Below are positions 1 through 7,011 of a stretch of DNA of 57,873 nt, piece by piece (the stretch's first letter is position 1; every line of letters begins with the position of its first letter). The stretch lies in the NCBI GenBank assembly GCA_964634005.1, contig CAZWKQ010000016.1, positions 1-57,873 on the forward strand, read 5' to 3'. The stretch comes from CAZWKQ01 sp964634005 (GTDB lineage Bacteria > Bacteroidota > Bacteroidia > Bacteroidales > JACABE01). Both the position numbers and the translations under genes were made by a program. The notes under the pieces were generated by a model. That model searched no databases. It was not told the origin of the DNA and was given only the letters and a program-made list of their open reading frames with translations.

Positions 1-650
1 TTCAGACAATAATACCCCAATGTAACCAAAAGGTCGTCCCTACGGGACTTTTGAAACTTGTTGTTGAGCTTTGTAACCATAAGGTCGTCCCTATGGGACT
101 TTTGATTGGTTGTTGTTTTATCTGTAACCAAAAGGTCGTCCCTACGGGACTTTTGAAGCTTGTTGTTGAGCTTTGTTACCATAAGCACGTCCCTACGGGA
201 CTTGTGAAGCTCCGTAGGAGCGTCCTTATGGTTGTACAAGGGCAAACAACAAGAGCTAAGCTCCGTAGGAGCGGCCTTTTTATTCAGACAATAATACCCC
301 AATGTTACCAAAAGGTCGTCCCTACGGGACTTTTGAAGCTTGTTGTTGAGCTTTGTTACCATAAGCACGTCCCTACGGGACTTGTGAAGCTCCGTAGGAG
401 CGTCCTTATGGTTGTACAAGGGCAAACAACAAGAGCTAAGCTCCGTAGGAGCGGCCTTTTTATTCAGACAATAATACCCCAATGTAACCAAAAGGTCGTC
501 CCTACGGGACTTTTGAAACTTGTTGTTGAGCTTTGTAACCATAAGGTCGTCCCTATGGGACTTTTGATTGGTTGTTGTTTTATCTGTAACCAAAAGGTCG
601 TCCCTACGGGACTTATGAAGCTCCGTAGGAGCGACCTTTTTATTCATAAA
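1..650. repeat. Array of REP-like palindromes in two orientations
   Basis: A non-coding array downstream of the transposase gene. One class reads GTCCC-TAC-GGGAC inside a longer unit AAGGTCGTCCCTACGGGACT, at about 29-50, 81-100 (loop TAT), 132-152, 186-203, 311-332, 366-383, 491-512, 543-562 and 594-614. The other class reads AAGCTCCGTAGGAGCG, at about 207-222, 259-274, 387-402, 439-454 and 617-632. Reverse-complementing the first gives AAGTCCCGTAGGGACGACCTT, so both are one element in opposite orientations, with compensatory changes in the 5-bp stem. Head-to-tail and inverted pairs resemble BIMEs. All reading frames across the array are simple translations of the repeat, so I do not call a gene here. 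Confidence 0.85.
127..486 (+). repeat. Tandem duplication of a 180-bp unit
   Basis: The segment of about 127-306 recurs almost exactly at about 307-486. For example, positions 181-300 equal 361-480. Each unit holds two inward-type and two outward-type palindromes. This is superimposed on a longer direct repeat: 1-152 recurs at 463-614, including the rare CTATGGGA loop variant. The array therefore grew by duplication of multi-palindrome blocks and not only by insertion of single elements. Confidence 0.85.
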
Positions 651-1101
651 ATTCAAAAACATACTCCTGCTTATACTCCACTTCAAAATTTTTCAATAAT
701 TCAAGATACTCTTCTCTAAATGTTCTTTTTTTATGATGTTCTTCCTGTTTCATAATATAATTAATCACATTATCCCGCTGCGACCGCGAATATGAAAAAG
801 CCCCATATCCTTCTTGCCATTGAAACTTTCCCAAAACCAAACGATTGTCATTGATCCATTTTGAAGAAGTTGCCTTCAACATTCTAATTAAATCAGAAAT
901 TTTTAAATCAGGGGTTAACTCAAAAAATACATGAACATGATCATTCCAGCCACCAACAGCTAATGGGAAAACACCATCATTTTTCAAAATCCCTGACATA
1001 TAGCGATGTAATTCTTCCCTAAAATTTTTTGTAATTATGTTTTCTCTGCCTTTTACAGCAAAAACACAATGGATATTAATTTGTGAATAGGTATTTGCCA
1101 T
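640..1101 (-). CDS. REP-associated tyrosine transposase (IS200/IS605 TnpA-like, RAYT)
   Basis: A small single-strand-DNA transposase of the Y1 HUH family. From the start at 1101 (Met-Ala-Asn-Thr) it is 153 residues, the usual size. The HUH pair is H55 and H57 in NDHVHVFF, and the probable catalytic tyrosine is Y115 in NVINYIMKQE. A longer start at 1116 would overlap the helicase-nuclease gene by 11 bases; I prefer 1101 because family members begin MANTYSQ. There is no tnpB and no IS ends, and the palindrome array starts just past the stop codon. That arrangement is typical of RAYTs that mobilise REP elements rather than of an autonomous insertion sequence. Confidence 0.88.
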   Translation of the reverse strand: MANTYSQINIHCVFAVKGRENIITKNFREELHRYMSGILKNDGVFPLAVGGWNDHVHVFFELTPDLKISDLIRMLKATSSKWINDNRLVLGKFQWQEGYGAFSYSRSQRDNVINYIMKQEEHHKKRTFREEYLELLKNFEVEYKQEYVFEFYE

Positions 1102-1105
1102 ACTT

Positions 1106-3637
1106 TTACGCAACATATTTATTTAATGAAACATTATCTTTTATATACTCAGGTATAGCTATACGCAATTCCTGAGGCAACTTCCTGAATACGTCGCCAT
1201 TGGGATTAGTGTTTAATAGTGCATATTTTTTATTTTCAATTATGTCTCTGAATTCAGAGTCGGTTATGTAACTTTTAAAATAATCCTTGGCGTAAGTGAA
1301 GTATTCTTCCGCGGGCAAATAGCGACTGTCGAACTTTTCAAATTCTTCTTCAAGCAATTCATCTTTCGATTTAAAATAAGGGATAAAACCAAATATTTTC
1401 TCGATTATTTCACGCAATGATAAACGTCTGTCGATTTTAATTGCATTTCGTAGTTTGCTTATGTTGTAATACTCCTCCGGTTTATCAAAAATTTGACTGA
1501 TAATGTATTGTTCAATTGCATCAAAATCCTTTTGTTGAACTAATTCCTTGATTTTTTCGTCCTCTTTTACTTTATCCTCAAATTTCTCAAAATACATTCG
1601 GTCAATTTTCATCCCTTCAAGGCCAATTTCATTGACTGTAAAGGTTTTTAAAGGGTCGTGTCTTGTGCTGTCGTATTCATCAACAACATAACCGCCTCCA
1701 CCACCACCTTCTGTTGAAGAACCTTTTGGTGGTAACTTTAATACTTCATCGTAATTGAATTTCTCTTCAAAGTACTCGCAGTTTGCAAAGAAATCAAAGA
1801 GTTTAAATCTCGATTTTTGGAGGTTTTCTTCCGGTATGTTTTCGATTAAACTTTTATCTTTCAAAACCTCTTTATTCGCAAAATTGAATTTTCTTGTACC
1901 TCTGCCTTTGATTTGAATAAAGTCAGTTGGCGAGAAAATTGGTCGCATTATACACACATTCAAAATATCGGGGCAATCGTATCCTGTTGTCATCATTCCC
2001 ACTGTTACGCATACACGGGTTTTGCTTGTTTGGTACAAATCGTGAAAGTTACCTTTGCCACCTAAACGATTATTGGTAAAGTTTATCGTCAATTGCTGCG
2101 CATCGGGTATCCATGAAGTAACTTGCATGGCAAAATCAGATTGATATTTGCCCGGAAACATCTTATCGGCAAATTCATTCAAAATTTGTGTGATTTTAGC
2201 AGCATGGTTTTGACTAACACAGAATACGATAGATTTCCCGATTTCGCCGGAAATGGGGTCTTTATATGCGTTCTCTAAAAATGTTTTGCAAAAAATACGG
2301 TTGGTATTTTCGGAAAACAATTTCTTTTCAAAATCACGTTGAGAAAAAGTGGTCGAGGTTTCTTCTCCATTATCGTCCGTTATTTCTACCGTATAACCTT
2401 CATCGCTTAAAAGTTGCGTGGTTATTTCTGTGCGTGCATCTACAACACAAGGATTTACAAGAAATCCATCTTTAACGCCATGTAAAAGGCTATATTGAAA
2501 AGTTGGTTTTCCATCTTCACAACCAAAGGTCGTGTATGTGTCTAAAAGCATTCTTCTTTCTAATTCTCTCGGGTCTTTTTCGCTTAATTCTCCGGCATTT
2601 ATTTTCTTTAAATAGTCTTTTGGAGTGGCAGTTAATCCTAACTTGTAGCCAATAAAGTACTCAAAAACGGCTCTGCTGTTACCTCCGATACTTCTGTGTG
2701 CTTCATCAGAAATTACAAGGTCAAAATCAGTTGGAGAAAAAATTCTTTTGTATTTGTTTTTGAAAAGAAATGATTGTACTGTCGAAACAACAATTTCTGC
2801 ATGTCGCCAGTCATCTCTGTTTTCTTTATAAATACAGCACTTATAATCAGTTTTCAAATATTCTTTAAAAGCTTTATCTGCTTGGTCTTCCAATTCCAAA
2901 CGGTCAACAAGGAACAAAACCCGTCTTGCGTTTCCGGTACGCAAAAACAATTTAATAACGGCTGCCGAAGTTAAAGTCTTGCCGGTGCCGGTTGCCATTT
3001 CAAATAAGAAACGGTCTTTACCTGCTTTTACTTCTTCCTGTATCCGTTCTATGGCTCTAACCTGATACTTACGCAAAAACCTTAATTTGTTTTCTTCGAT
3101 AAATGCACTGCGTTGTGATTCATCGATATATCTCGGGTCGCCGGCGTAGTCAGGCTTTTGAGTTTTTACAATGTAATCCTCTTTTACGGTTTCATTTACT
3201 AATGCCTCCGCATTTGGCTTAAATTCCGTATATCCGATAACAGTTTCAGGTTTTGGGAATTTTGAAATAATATTCGGATTTCCTCTTTGTAAATCCCAGA
3301 AATAATGCAAATTACCATTTGAAAGAATTACGAATCTACAGTTTTGTGCTTGTGCATATTTTCTGGCTTGTTCTTTAGCAAATAGCGGGTTTATTTCTTC
3401 TCTTTTTGCTTCTAATACAATGAAAGGAAAACCTTTGTCGTCAAGTAACAGATAGTCAATAAAGCCGTTCTTGGTTTTTTCAAAATCTTCACCTAATTCA
3501 TCAAATTCGGTTTGAGTTAATTTGGTTTTATTTTCGAGTATAATATTGGCTTTACCTTCTTTTGAGTCAAAGAAACGCCATCCGGCCTCTTCAAGCAGTT
3601 TATTGATTTTTATTCTTGCTTTAGCTTCTTTCGACAT
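1106..3637 (-). CDS. hsdR: Type I restriction-modification R subunit (HsdR, EcoEI-like)
   Basis: An 843-residue nuclease-helicase motor of the EcoEI R type; this family is normally about 800-900 residues. The N-terminal nuclease domain has a PD-(D/E)xK signature (GFIDYLLLDDKGFPFIVLEAKRE-like region, about residues 58-80). The SF2 helicase follows, with Walker A MATGTGKT near 215, DEAH box ISDEAHRS near 310, LGLTATP, and QIKGRGTR. The C-terminal part matches the EcoEI R C-terminal region. It would translocate and cut unmodified DNA together with HsdM and HsdS, but neither lies in this window. They may lie left of position 1 or be absent. A glycine run (GGGGGGY) near 650 is a likely linker. The gene has its own promoter at 3665-3672. 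Confidence 0.85.
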   Translation of the reverse strand: MSKEAKARIKINKLLEEAGWRFFDSKEGKANIILENKTKLTQTEFDELGEDFEKTKNGFIDYLLLDDKGFPFIVLEAKREEINPLFAKEQARKYAQAQNCRFVILSNGNLHYFWDLQRGNPNIISKFPKPETVIGYTEFKPNAEALVNETVKEDYIVKTQKPDYAGDPRYIDESQRSAFIEENKLRFLRKYQVRAIERIQEEVKAGKDRFLFEMATGTGKTLTSAAVIKLFLRTGNARRVLFLVDRLELEDQADKAFKEYLKTDYKCCIYKENRDDWRHAEIVVSTVQSFLFKNKYKRIFSPTDFDLVISDEAHRSIGGNSRAVFEYFIGYKLGLTATPKDYLKKINAGELSEKDPRELERRMLLDTYTTFGCEDGKPTFQYSLLHGVKDGFLVNPCVVDARTEITTQLLSDEGYTVEITDDNGEETSTTFSQRDFEKKLFSENTNRIFCKTFLENAYKDPISGEIGKSIVFCVSQNHAAKITQILNEFADKMFPGKYQSDFAMQVTSWIPDAQQLTINFTNNRLGGKGNFHDLYQTSKTRVCVTVGMMTTGYDCPDILNVCIMRPIFSPTDFIQIKGRGTRKFNFANKEVLKDKSLIENIPEENLQKSRFKLFDFFANCEYFEEKFNYDEVLKLPPKGSSTEGGGGGGYVVDEYDSTRHDPLKTFTVNEIGLEGMKIDRMYFEKFEDKVKEDEKIKELVQQKDFDAIEQYIISQIFDKPEEYYNISKLRNAIKIDRRLSLREIIEKIFGFIPYFKSKDELLEEEFEKFDSRYLPAEEYFTYAKDYFKSYITDSEFRDIIENKKYALLNTNPNGDVFRKLPQELRIAIPEYIKDNVSLNKYVA

Positions 3638-3664
3638 TATTTATCTTTATTGATTTTATTGTCG

Positions 3665-3672
3665 CAAAGTTA
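3665..3672 (-). promoter_or_regulatory. Promoter -7 element for hsdR
   Basis: On the minus strand this reads TAACTTTG, matching the Bacteroidota -7 consensus TAnnTTTG. It sits about 30 bases before the hsdR start, with a TTG about 17 bases further upstream. Confidence 0.6.
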
Positions 3673-4046
3673 ATGTTAAATTTTTTTTCAAGAAATAATC
3701 TTTTAATACTGATTTTTCAATTAATAATTTGCTATTCGATTTTTTGCAACAGACTTTAGTCATCTTATTTACAGTAAAACGTTTAAAATAGTAAATCGGG
3801 ATTATCCTAATTATTTTCGTTAGAAAATTGAATGAAAAATTCGGGTTTTTCTGAAATGAAAAAACTGCAAAACTTAATTAAATGTTAAAATATGTTAAAT
3901 TGCAAATTTAAAATTTGTTTATTTAATTTTATAAGATGTTGATTAAAAGCATAATAATTATAAATAATATTTTAAATTTTTATTAAAGGAAAGTAGATTT
4001 TTTCAAAAAGGGGTTAGATTTTAGTATATTTGCAATACAAAATTAC

Positions 4047-4087
4047 TACACTTTCGGTGGATGTATTTTTAAAAATTAAACAAAAAA
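4047..4087 (-). pseudogene. Remnant of a second copy of the 4177-4863 gene's 5' end
   Basis: Positions 4047-4063 match 4684-4700, inside the coding region, at 16 of 17 bases. Positions 4064-4087 match 4871-4894, the untranslated leader, at 24 of 24. The two matches are contiguous here, in the same order and orientation, but are separated by about 170 bases in the intact gene. The simplest reading is a decayed tandem duplicate with an internal deletion that removed the start codon. Part of the match is low-complexity AT sequence, which limits certainty. Confidence 0.5.
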
Positions 4088-4090
4088 AAA

Positions 4091-4110
4091 GCCCTTTTCA
4101 ATAAAAGGGC
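4091..4110 (-). terminator. Rho-independent terminator after the 4177-4863 gene
   Basis: An 8-bp perfect stem GCCCTTTT/AAAAGGGC with a 4-base loop. On the minus strand it is followed by nine T residues. A second, longer-loop hairpin at 4121-4168 lies closer to the stop codon and is flanked by T runs on both strands. Confidence 0.7.
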
Positions 4111-4176
4111 GTAAAAAAAGAGATACTTATTCTGTTATCAAAGTTGCATATTTGGGGATAAGTATCTTTTTTTTAT

Positions 4177-4863
4177 TTAACTTTTATTGCCGATTTCTTC
4201 GGAATTCTTTTTTGTTCTTGTTTTAGGAAAAGGTCTTAGAACAAAATACTTTGCGGCAAGCTCAGGATTGTTCATTTCCATTACAGTCATTAACTTATCG
4301 AGGCGATATATTAAAAGACTGTTTATTTTAAGATGTATCTTTCTTAAATTCTCATTCGACAGTTTCTTATTTCTAATCATAGAAACAGGTGTCGAAATAC
4401 TTACCTTAAATTTGTCAATCTGCTTTCCTGTAAAATCAAGCAATGATTGCTCAATCTTGTAATCAAGCAATTCGTTTTTTAATAATAATGCTTTATTGTA
4501 AATATATTTACAAACATCATAAAGAGAAGTTTCTCTTGAAGTAATTTTTAAATGTTTGCTTTTATTTTTCATATCAGCTATGAGTTCAGGTTTATCCTCC
4601 TTTGCTGCATATGCAATAATAGCATTACGAAGAACTCTGATTTTTAAAATCACCTCCTTTTTAATATTGTTTTTCAATATGGTTACACTTTCGGTAGATG
4701 CACCGGTAACCTCTCGGAGCATTTCTGATTGCTGAAATAAATCGTTCATTTCGTCAATAGCTTCTACCATCGGTTGAAATCCTTGCCATTGAGCTTTATG
4801 CTCATCAAGCAAGCTGATAAGACTCTGATAAGTCTTCAATTGTTTTGAAAAATGTTTATTCAT
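4177..4863 (-). CDS. Uncharacterised helical protein
   Basis: A 228-residue soluble protein with no signal peptide or membrane segment. It is rich in Leu, Lys, Glu and Asn and is predicted almost entirely helical by eye, with a conserved-looking aromatic/acidic core (SLLDEHKAQWQGF, YDVCKYIYNKALLLKNELLDYK). The C-terminal 20 residues are basic and probably disordered. I recognise no catalytic motif. It stands alone between hsdR and a minisatellite, with its own strong promoter, a palindrome at the transcription start and terminators, so it is a monocistronic and probably regulated gene. Its location beside restriction and RAYT genes suggests an accessory region; function unknown. Confidence 0.6.
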   Translation of the reverse strand: MNKHFSKQLKTYQSLISLLDEHKAQWQGFQPMVEAIDEMNDLFQQSEMLREVTGASTESVTILKNNIKKEVILKIRVLRNAIIAYAAKEDKPELIADMKNKSKHLKITSRETSLYDVCKYIYNKALLLKNELLDYKIEQSLLDFTGKQIDKFKVSISTPVSMIRNKKLSNENLRKIHLKINSLLIYRLDKLMTVMEMNNPELAAKYFVLRPFPKTRTKKNSEEIGNKS

Positions 4864-4903
4864 TTTTTTTTATTTTTAAAAATTAAACAAAAAATATAAA
4901 ACG

Positions 4904-4927
4904 ATTATCTAATTGCATTTAGATAAT
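4904..4927 (-). promoter_or_regulatory. Palindrome at the transcription start (operator-like)
   Basis: ATTATCTAA and TTAGATAAT flank a 6-base centre. The palindrome sits directly after the -7 element and covers the expected start of transcription, where a repressor would block initiation. It could instead be a 5' leader hairpin. Confidence 0.4.
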
Positions 4928-4932
4928 TAATG

Positions 4933-4964
4933 CAAATATAAGCATACAATAGTTTTAATTCAAA
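4933..4964 (-). promoter_or_regulatory. Promoter of the 4177-4863 gene
   Basis: On the minus strand TTTG (4964-4961) and TATATTTG (4940-4933) are separated by 20 bases, a near-ideal Bacteroidota -33/-7 promoter. Confidence 0.7.
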
Positions 4965-5155
4965 ATTGAGAAATTAACAAAAATTAATATTATGTAATAT
5001 AAAAAACAGAAATACAATGGTATAAATATGTTAATAAAAAATTGTAAAATGTATTGTATTTCTAAAAAATATAAATTTTAACGTCTAAAAAAATATTTAA
5101 TAATATTTAAATATATACAAAAAAGAAAAATTTCATTAACAAACATTTGAATTTT

Positions 5156-5390
5156 GATGTTGAAACGAAAAACCAAGTGTTCGAAACGGAAAACCGGGTG
5201 ATCGAAACGAAAAACCAAGTGATCGAAACGAAAAACCAAGTGTTCGAAACGGAAAACCGGGTGATCGAAACGGAAAACCAGGTGTTCGAAACGGAAAACC
5301 AGGTGGTTGAAACGAAAAACCAAGTGATCGAAACGAAAAACCAGGTGTTCGAAACGAAAAACCAGGTGATTGAAACGGAAAACCGGGTGA
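5156..5390. repeat. 21-bp minisatellite, 11 units
   Basis: Ten full units at 5177-5386 (GTG-NTC-GAA-ACG-RAA-AAC-CNN) are preceded by one degenerate unit at 5156-5176 and followed by a partial one. Units differ at three places: ATC/TTC/GTT/ATT, AAA/GAA, and CAA/CAG/CGG. Because 21 is a multiple of three, several frames are open on both strands. One frame from a TTG at 5147 would give an 83-residue VIETKNQ-type heptad repeat. There is no ATG or clear ribosome site for it, so coding is possible but unproven. Confidence 0.85.
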
Positions 5391-5518
5391 TTAACTAAAG
5401 AATCACCATTCTCTTTTTACCTTAATTGATGTATATTTAAATTTTAAATCTAATTTTATCCGCAAATCAGCCTATAAAAAATAATAATCAACTCTCTGCG
5501 TTTTTAGATATTGTTTAG

Positions 5519-5526
5519 TAATTTTG
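5519..5526 (+). promoter_or_regulatory. Promoter -7 element for the beta-helix lipoprotein
   Basis: TAATTTTG matches the Bacteroidota consensus and lies 28 bases before the chosen ATG at 5554. This argues against the upstream TTG at 5524, which overlaps it. Confidence 0.6.
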
Positions 5527-5553
5527 TCGTTTTATAATGTTACATATAATTTG

Positions 5554-7011
5554 ATGTCTAAGCTGAAAATATTTTTAATACCGTTTATTCTCTTATCATT
5601 TATTATTTTTTCGTGCAATAAAGAAGATGATTATATTACGTCAGCCGATGTAAAGCTGAGATTTTCGTGCGATACATTGCTTTTCGATACGGTTTTTACA
5701 ACTTTAGGTTCGGTTACCAAACAAATAATGGTTTATAATCCTTACGACAAACCGGTTAATATATCGTCGATAAGGCTTGGCGGCGGTATGCAATCGATGT
5801 TCAGAATTACAATAGACGGTGTACAGTCGGTTGATAAATATAATACCGAAATAGCTGCAAAAGACAGTTTGTATATATTCGTAAAAGTTACAATAAATCC
5901 GAATAATCAATCAAATCCATTAATAGTCAACGATTCGATAATATTTACAGTCAATGGCAATATTCAAAAACTGCAGTTAGTAGCTTGGGGTCAAGATGCT
6001 TATTATCATGTACCGAACAAAAAGATAATATTCGATGACGGGAGCTATTTGAGTTATGGCTATGCAGGCTGCAATTTACCATGGGCAAACGATAAACCGC
6101 ATGTTGTTTACGGTTATTGTGTTGTTGATACTGACAGTACTTTGATTATTCCTGCCGGTACAAAGGTACATTTTGCTCCAAATGCCGTTTTATGGATATA
6201 CGACGGAGGTACTCTGAATGTGCAGGGAAATATTTTGAATAAAGTAGTATTTCAAGGAAGCAGACTGGATTCGTATTACAGAAATCTTCCCGGACAATGG
6301 GGCAAAATATGGCTTTCTGCCGGCAGTAAAGATAATTCGATAAATTATGCCGTTATAAGAAACGGAGGTATTGGAATTCAGGTTGACACTGTTGTTAATA
6401 ATAATCCAACTCTTACAATCGAAAATACAATAATCGAAAATATGAGTGTAGCGGGTATTTTTGCTCAAGGTGCAAAAATAAAAGCCAAAAACATTGTGGT
6501 TGCCAACTGCGGACAATATGCTTTGGTGCTTTCTATAGGCGGCGATTATGAATTTCTTCATTCAACTTTTGCCAATTACTGGAAATACAGCTATCGTAAT
6601 ACTCCTTCTATTGTTCTAAACAATTATTATAAAGACTATAACCAGATAATACATACACGTCCTTTGATTAATGCCTATTTCGGCAATTGCATATTGTATG
6701 GCAGCAACGAAGAAGAATTGTTGCTCGATAAAAACACTAATGCCTTATTCAACTTTAAGTTCGACCATTGTCTCATTAGAACTAAATTGAATACCAATGA
6801 TGTAAATTATTATAGCTCATGTATAATAAATTCCAATCCGCAGTTTACCGATATCGAAAATAATAATTATAAGCTGAAAGCAAACTCACCTGCAAAAAGT
6901 ACCGGCAATCAATCGGTTACTGCTCTTGTTCCATTCGATATCGAGGGAGTTTTAAGACCATCGCCCGCATCTTTGGGTGCTTACGAATTTGTCGCAAGCA
7001 GAAAAAACTAA
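5554..7011 (+). CDS. Surface lipoprotein with right-handed beta-helix repeats
   Basis: A 485-residue predicted lipoprotein. The signal sequence MSKLKIFLIPFILLSFIIF ends in a lipobox before Cys, so it is lipid-anchored and probably outer-membrane or surface exposed. An N-terminal beta-sandwich-like segment (DTVFTTLGSVTKQIMVYNPYDKPVNIS) resembles the immunoglobulin-like domain seen in related Bacteroidota proteins. The middle and end show parallel beta-helix turns (GGTLNVQGNILNKVVFQG, NYAVIRNGGIGIQV, TIENTIIENMSVAGIFAQGAKI), and the tail has SPAKSTGN...DIEG..RPSPASLGAYE, typical of this family. No enzymatic residues are assigned; carbohydrate binding or adhesion is plausible. Its stop overlaps the convergent gene by four bases. 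Confidence 0.75.
   Translation: MSKLKIFLIPFILLSFIIFSCNKEDDYITSADVKLRFSCDTLLFDTVFTTLGSVTKQIMVYNPYDKPVNISSIRLGGGMQSMFRITIDGVQSVDKYNTEIAAKDSLYIFVKVTINPNNQSNPLIVNDSIIFTVNGNIQKLQLVAWGQDAYYHVPNKKIIFDDGSYLSYGYAGCNLPWANDKPHVVYGYCVVDTDSTLIIPAGTKVHFAPNAVLWIYDGGTLNVQGNILNKVVFQGSRLDSYYRNLPGQWGKIWLSAGSKDNSINYAVIRNGGIGIQVDTVVNNNPTLTIENTIIENMSVAGIFAQGAKIKAKNIVVANCGQYALVLSIGGDYEFLHSTFANYWKYSYRNTPSIVLNNYYKDYNQIIHTRPLINAYFGNCILYGSNEEELLLDKNTNALFNFKFDHCLIRTKLNTNDVNYYSSCIINSNPQFTDIENNNYKLKANSPAKSTGNQSVTALVPFDIEGVLRPSPASLGAYEFVASRKN

Larger units (their letters stand above)
3673..4176. other. AT-rich intergenic region with terminators and a gene remnant
   Basis: About 500 bases without a gene. From 3673 to about 4020 I see only AT-rich sequence. 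A plus-strand -7-like TATATTTG lies at 4025-4032. Positions 4047-4087 repeat two parts of the neighbouring gene (described separately). Two hairpins follow: 4091-4110 (GCCCTTTT-CAAT-AAAAGGGC) and 4121-4168 (AGATACTTAT paired with ATAAGTATCT, with T runs on both strands). Confidence 0.6.

Noticed and set aside
1..650. CRISPR array
   Set aside because: The repeated units are palindromic and nested, spacers are not unique and equal in length, and no cas genes are present.
51..719. A 222-codon open frame rich in repeated KVVPTGLLKLVVEL-type words
   Set aside because: It is the direct translation of the palindrome array, with no start context, and runs into the transposase gene on the other strand.
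3673..4020. Decayed gene in the AT-rich gap
   Set aside because: No coding-like frame longer than a few codons and no recognisable motif.
5078..5323. Minus-strand MVFRFNHL repeat protein
   Set aside because: It is a frame artefact of the 21-bp minisatellite, which is open in several frames because its period is divisible by three.
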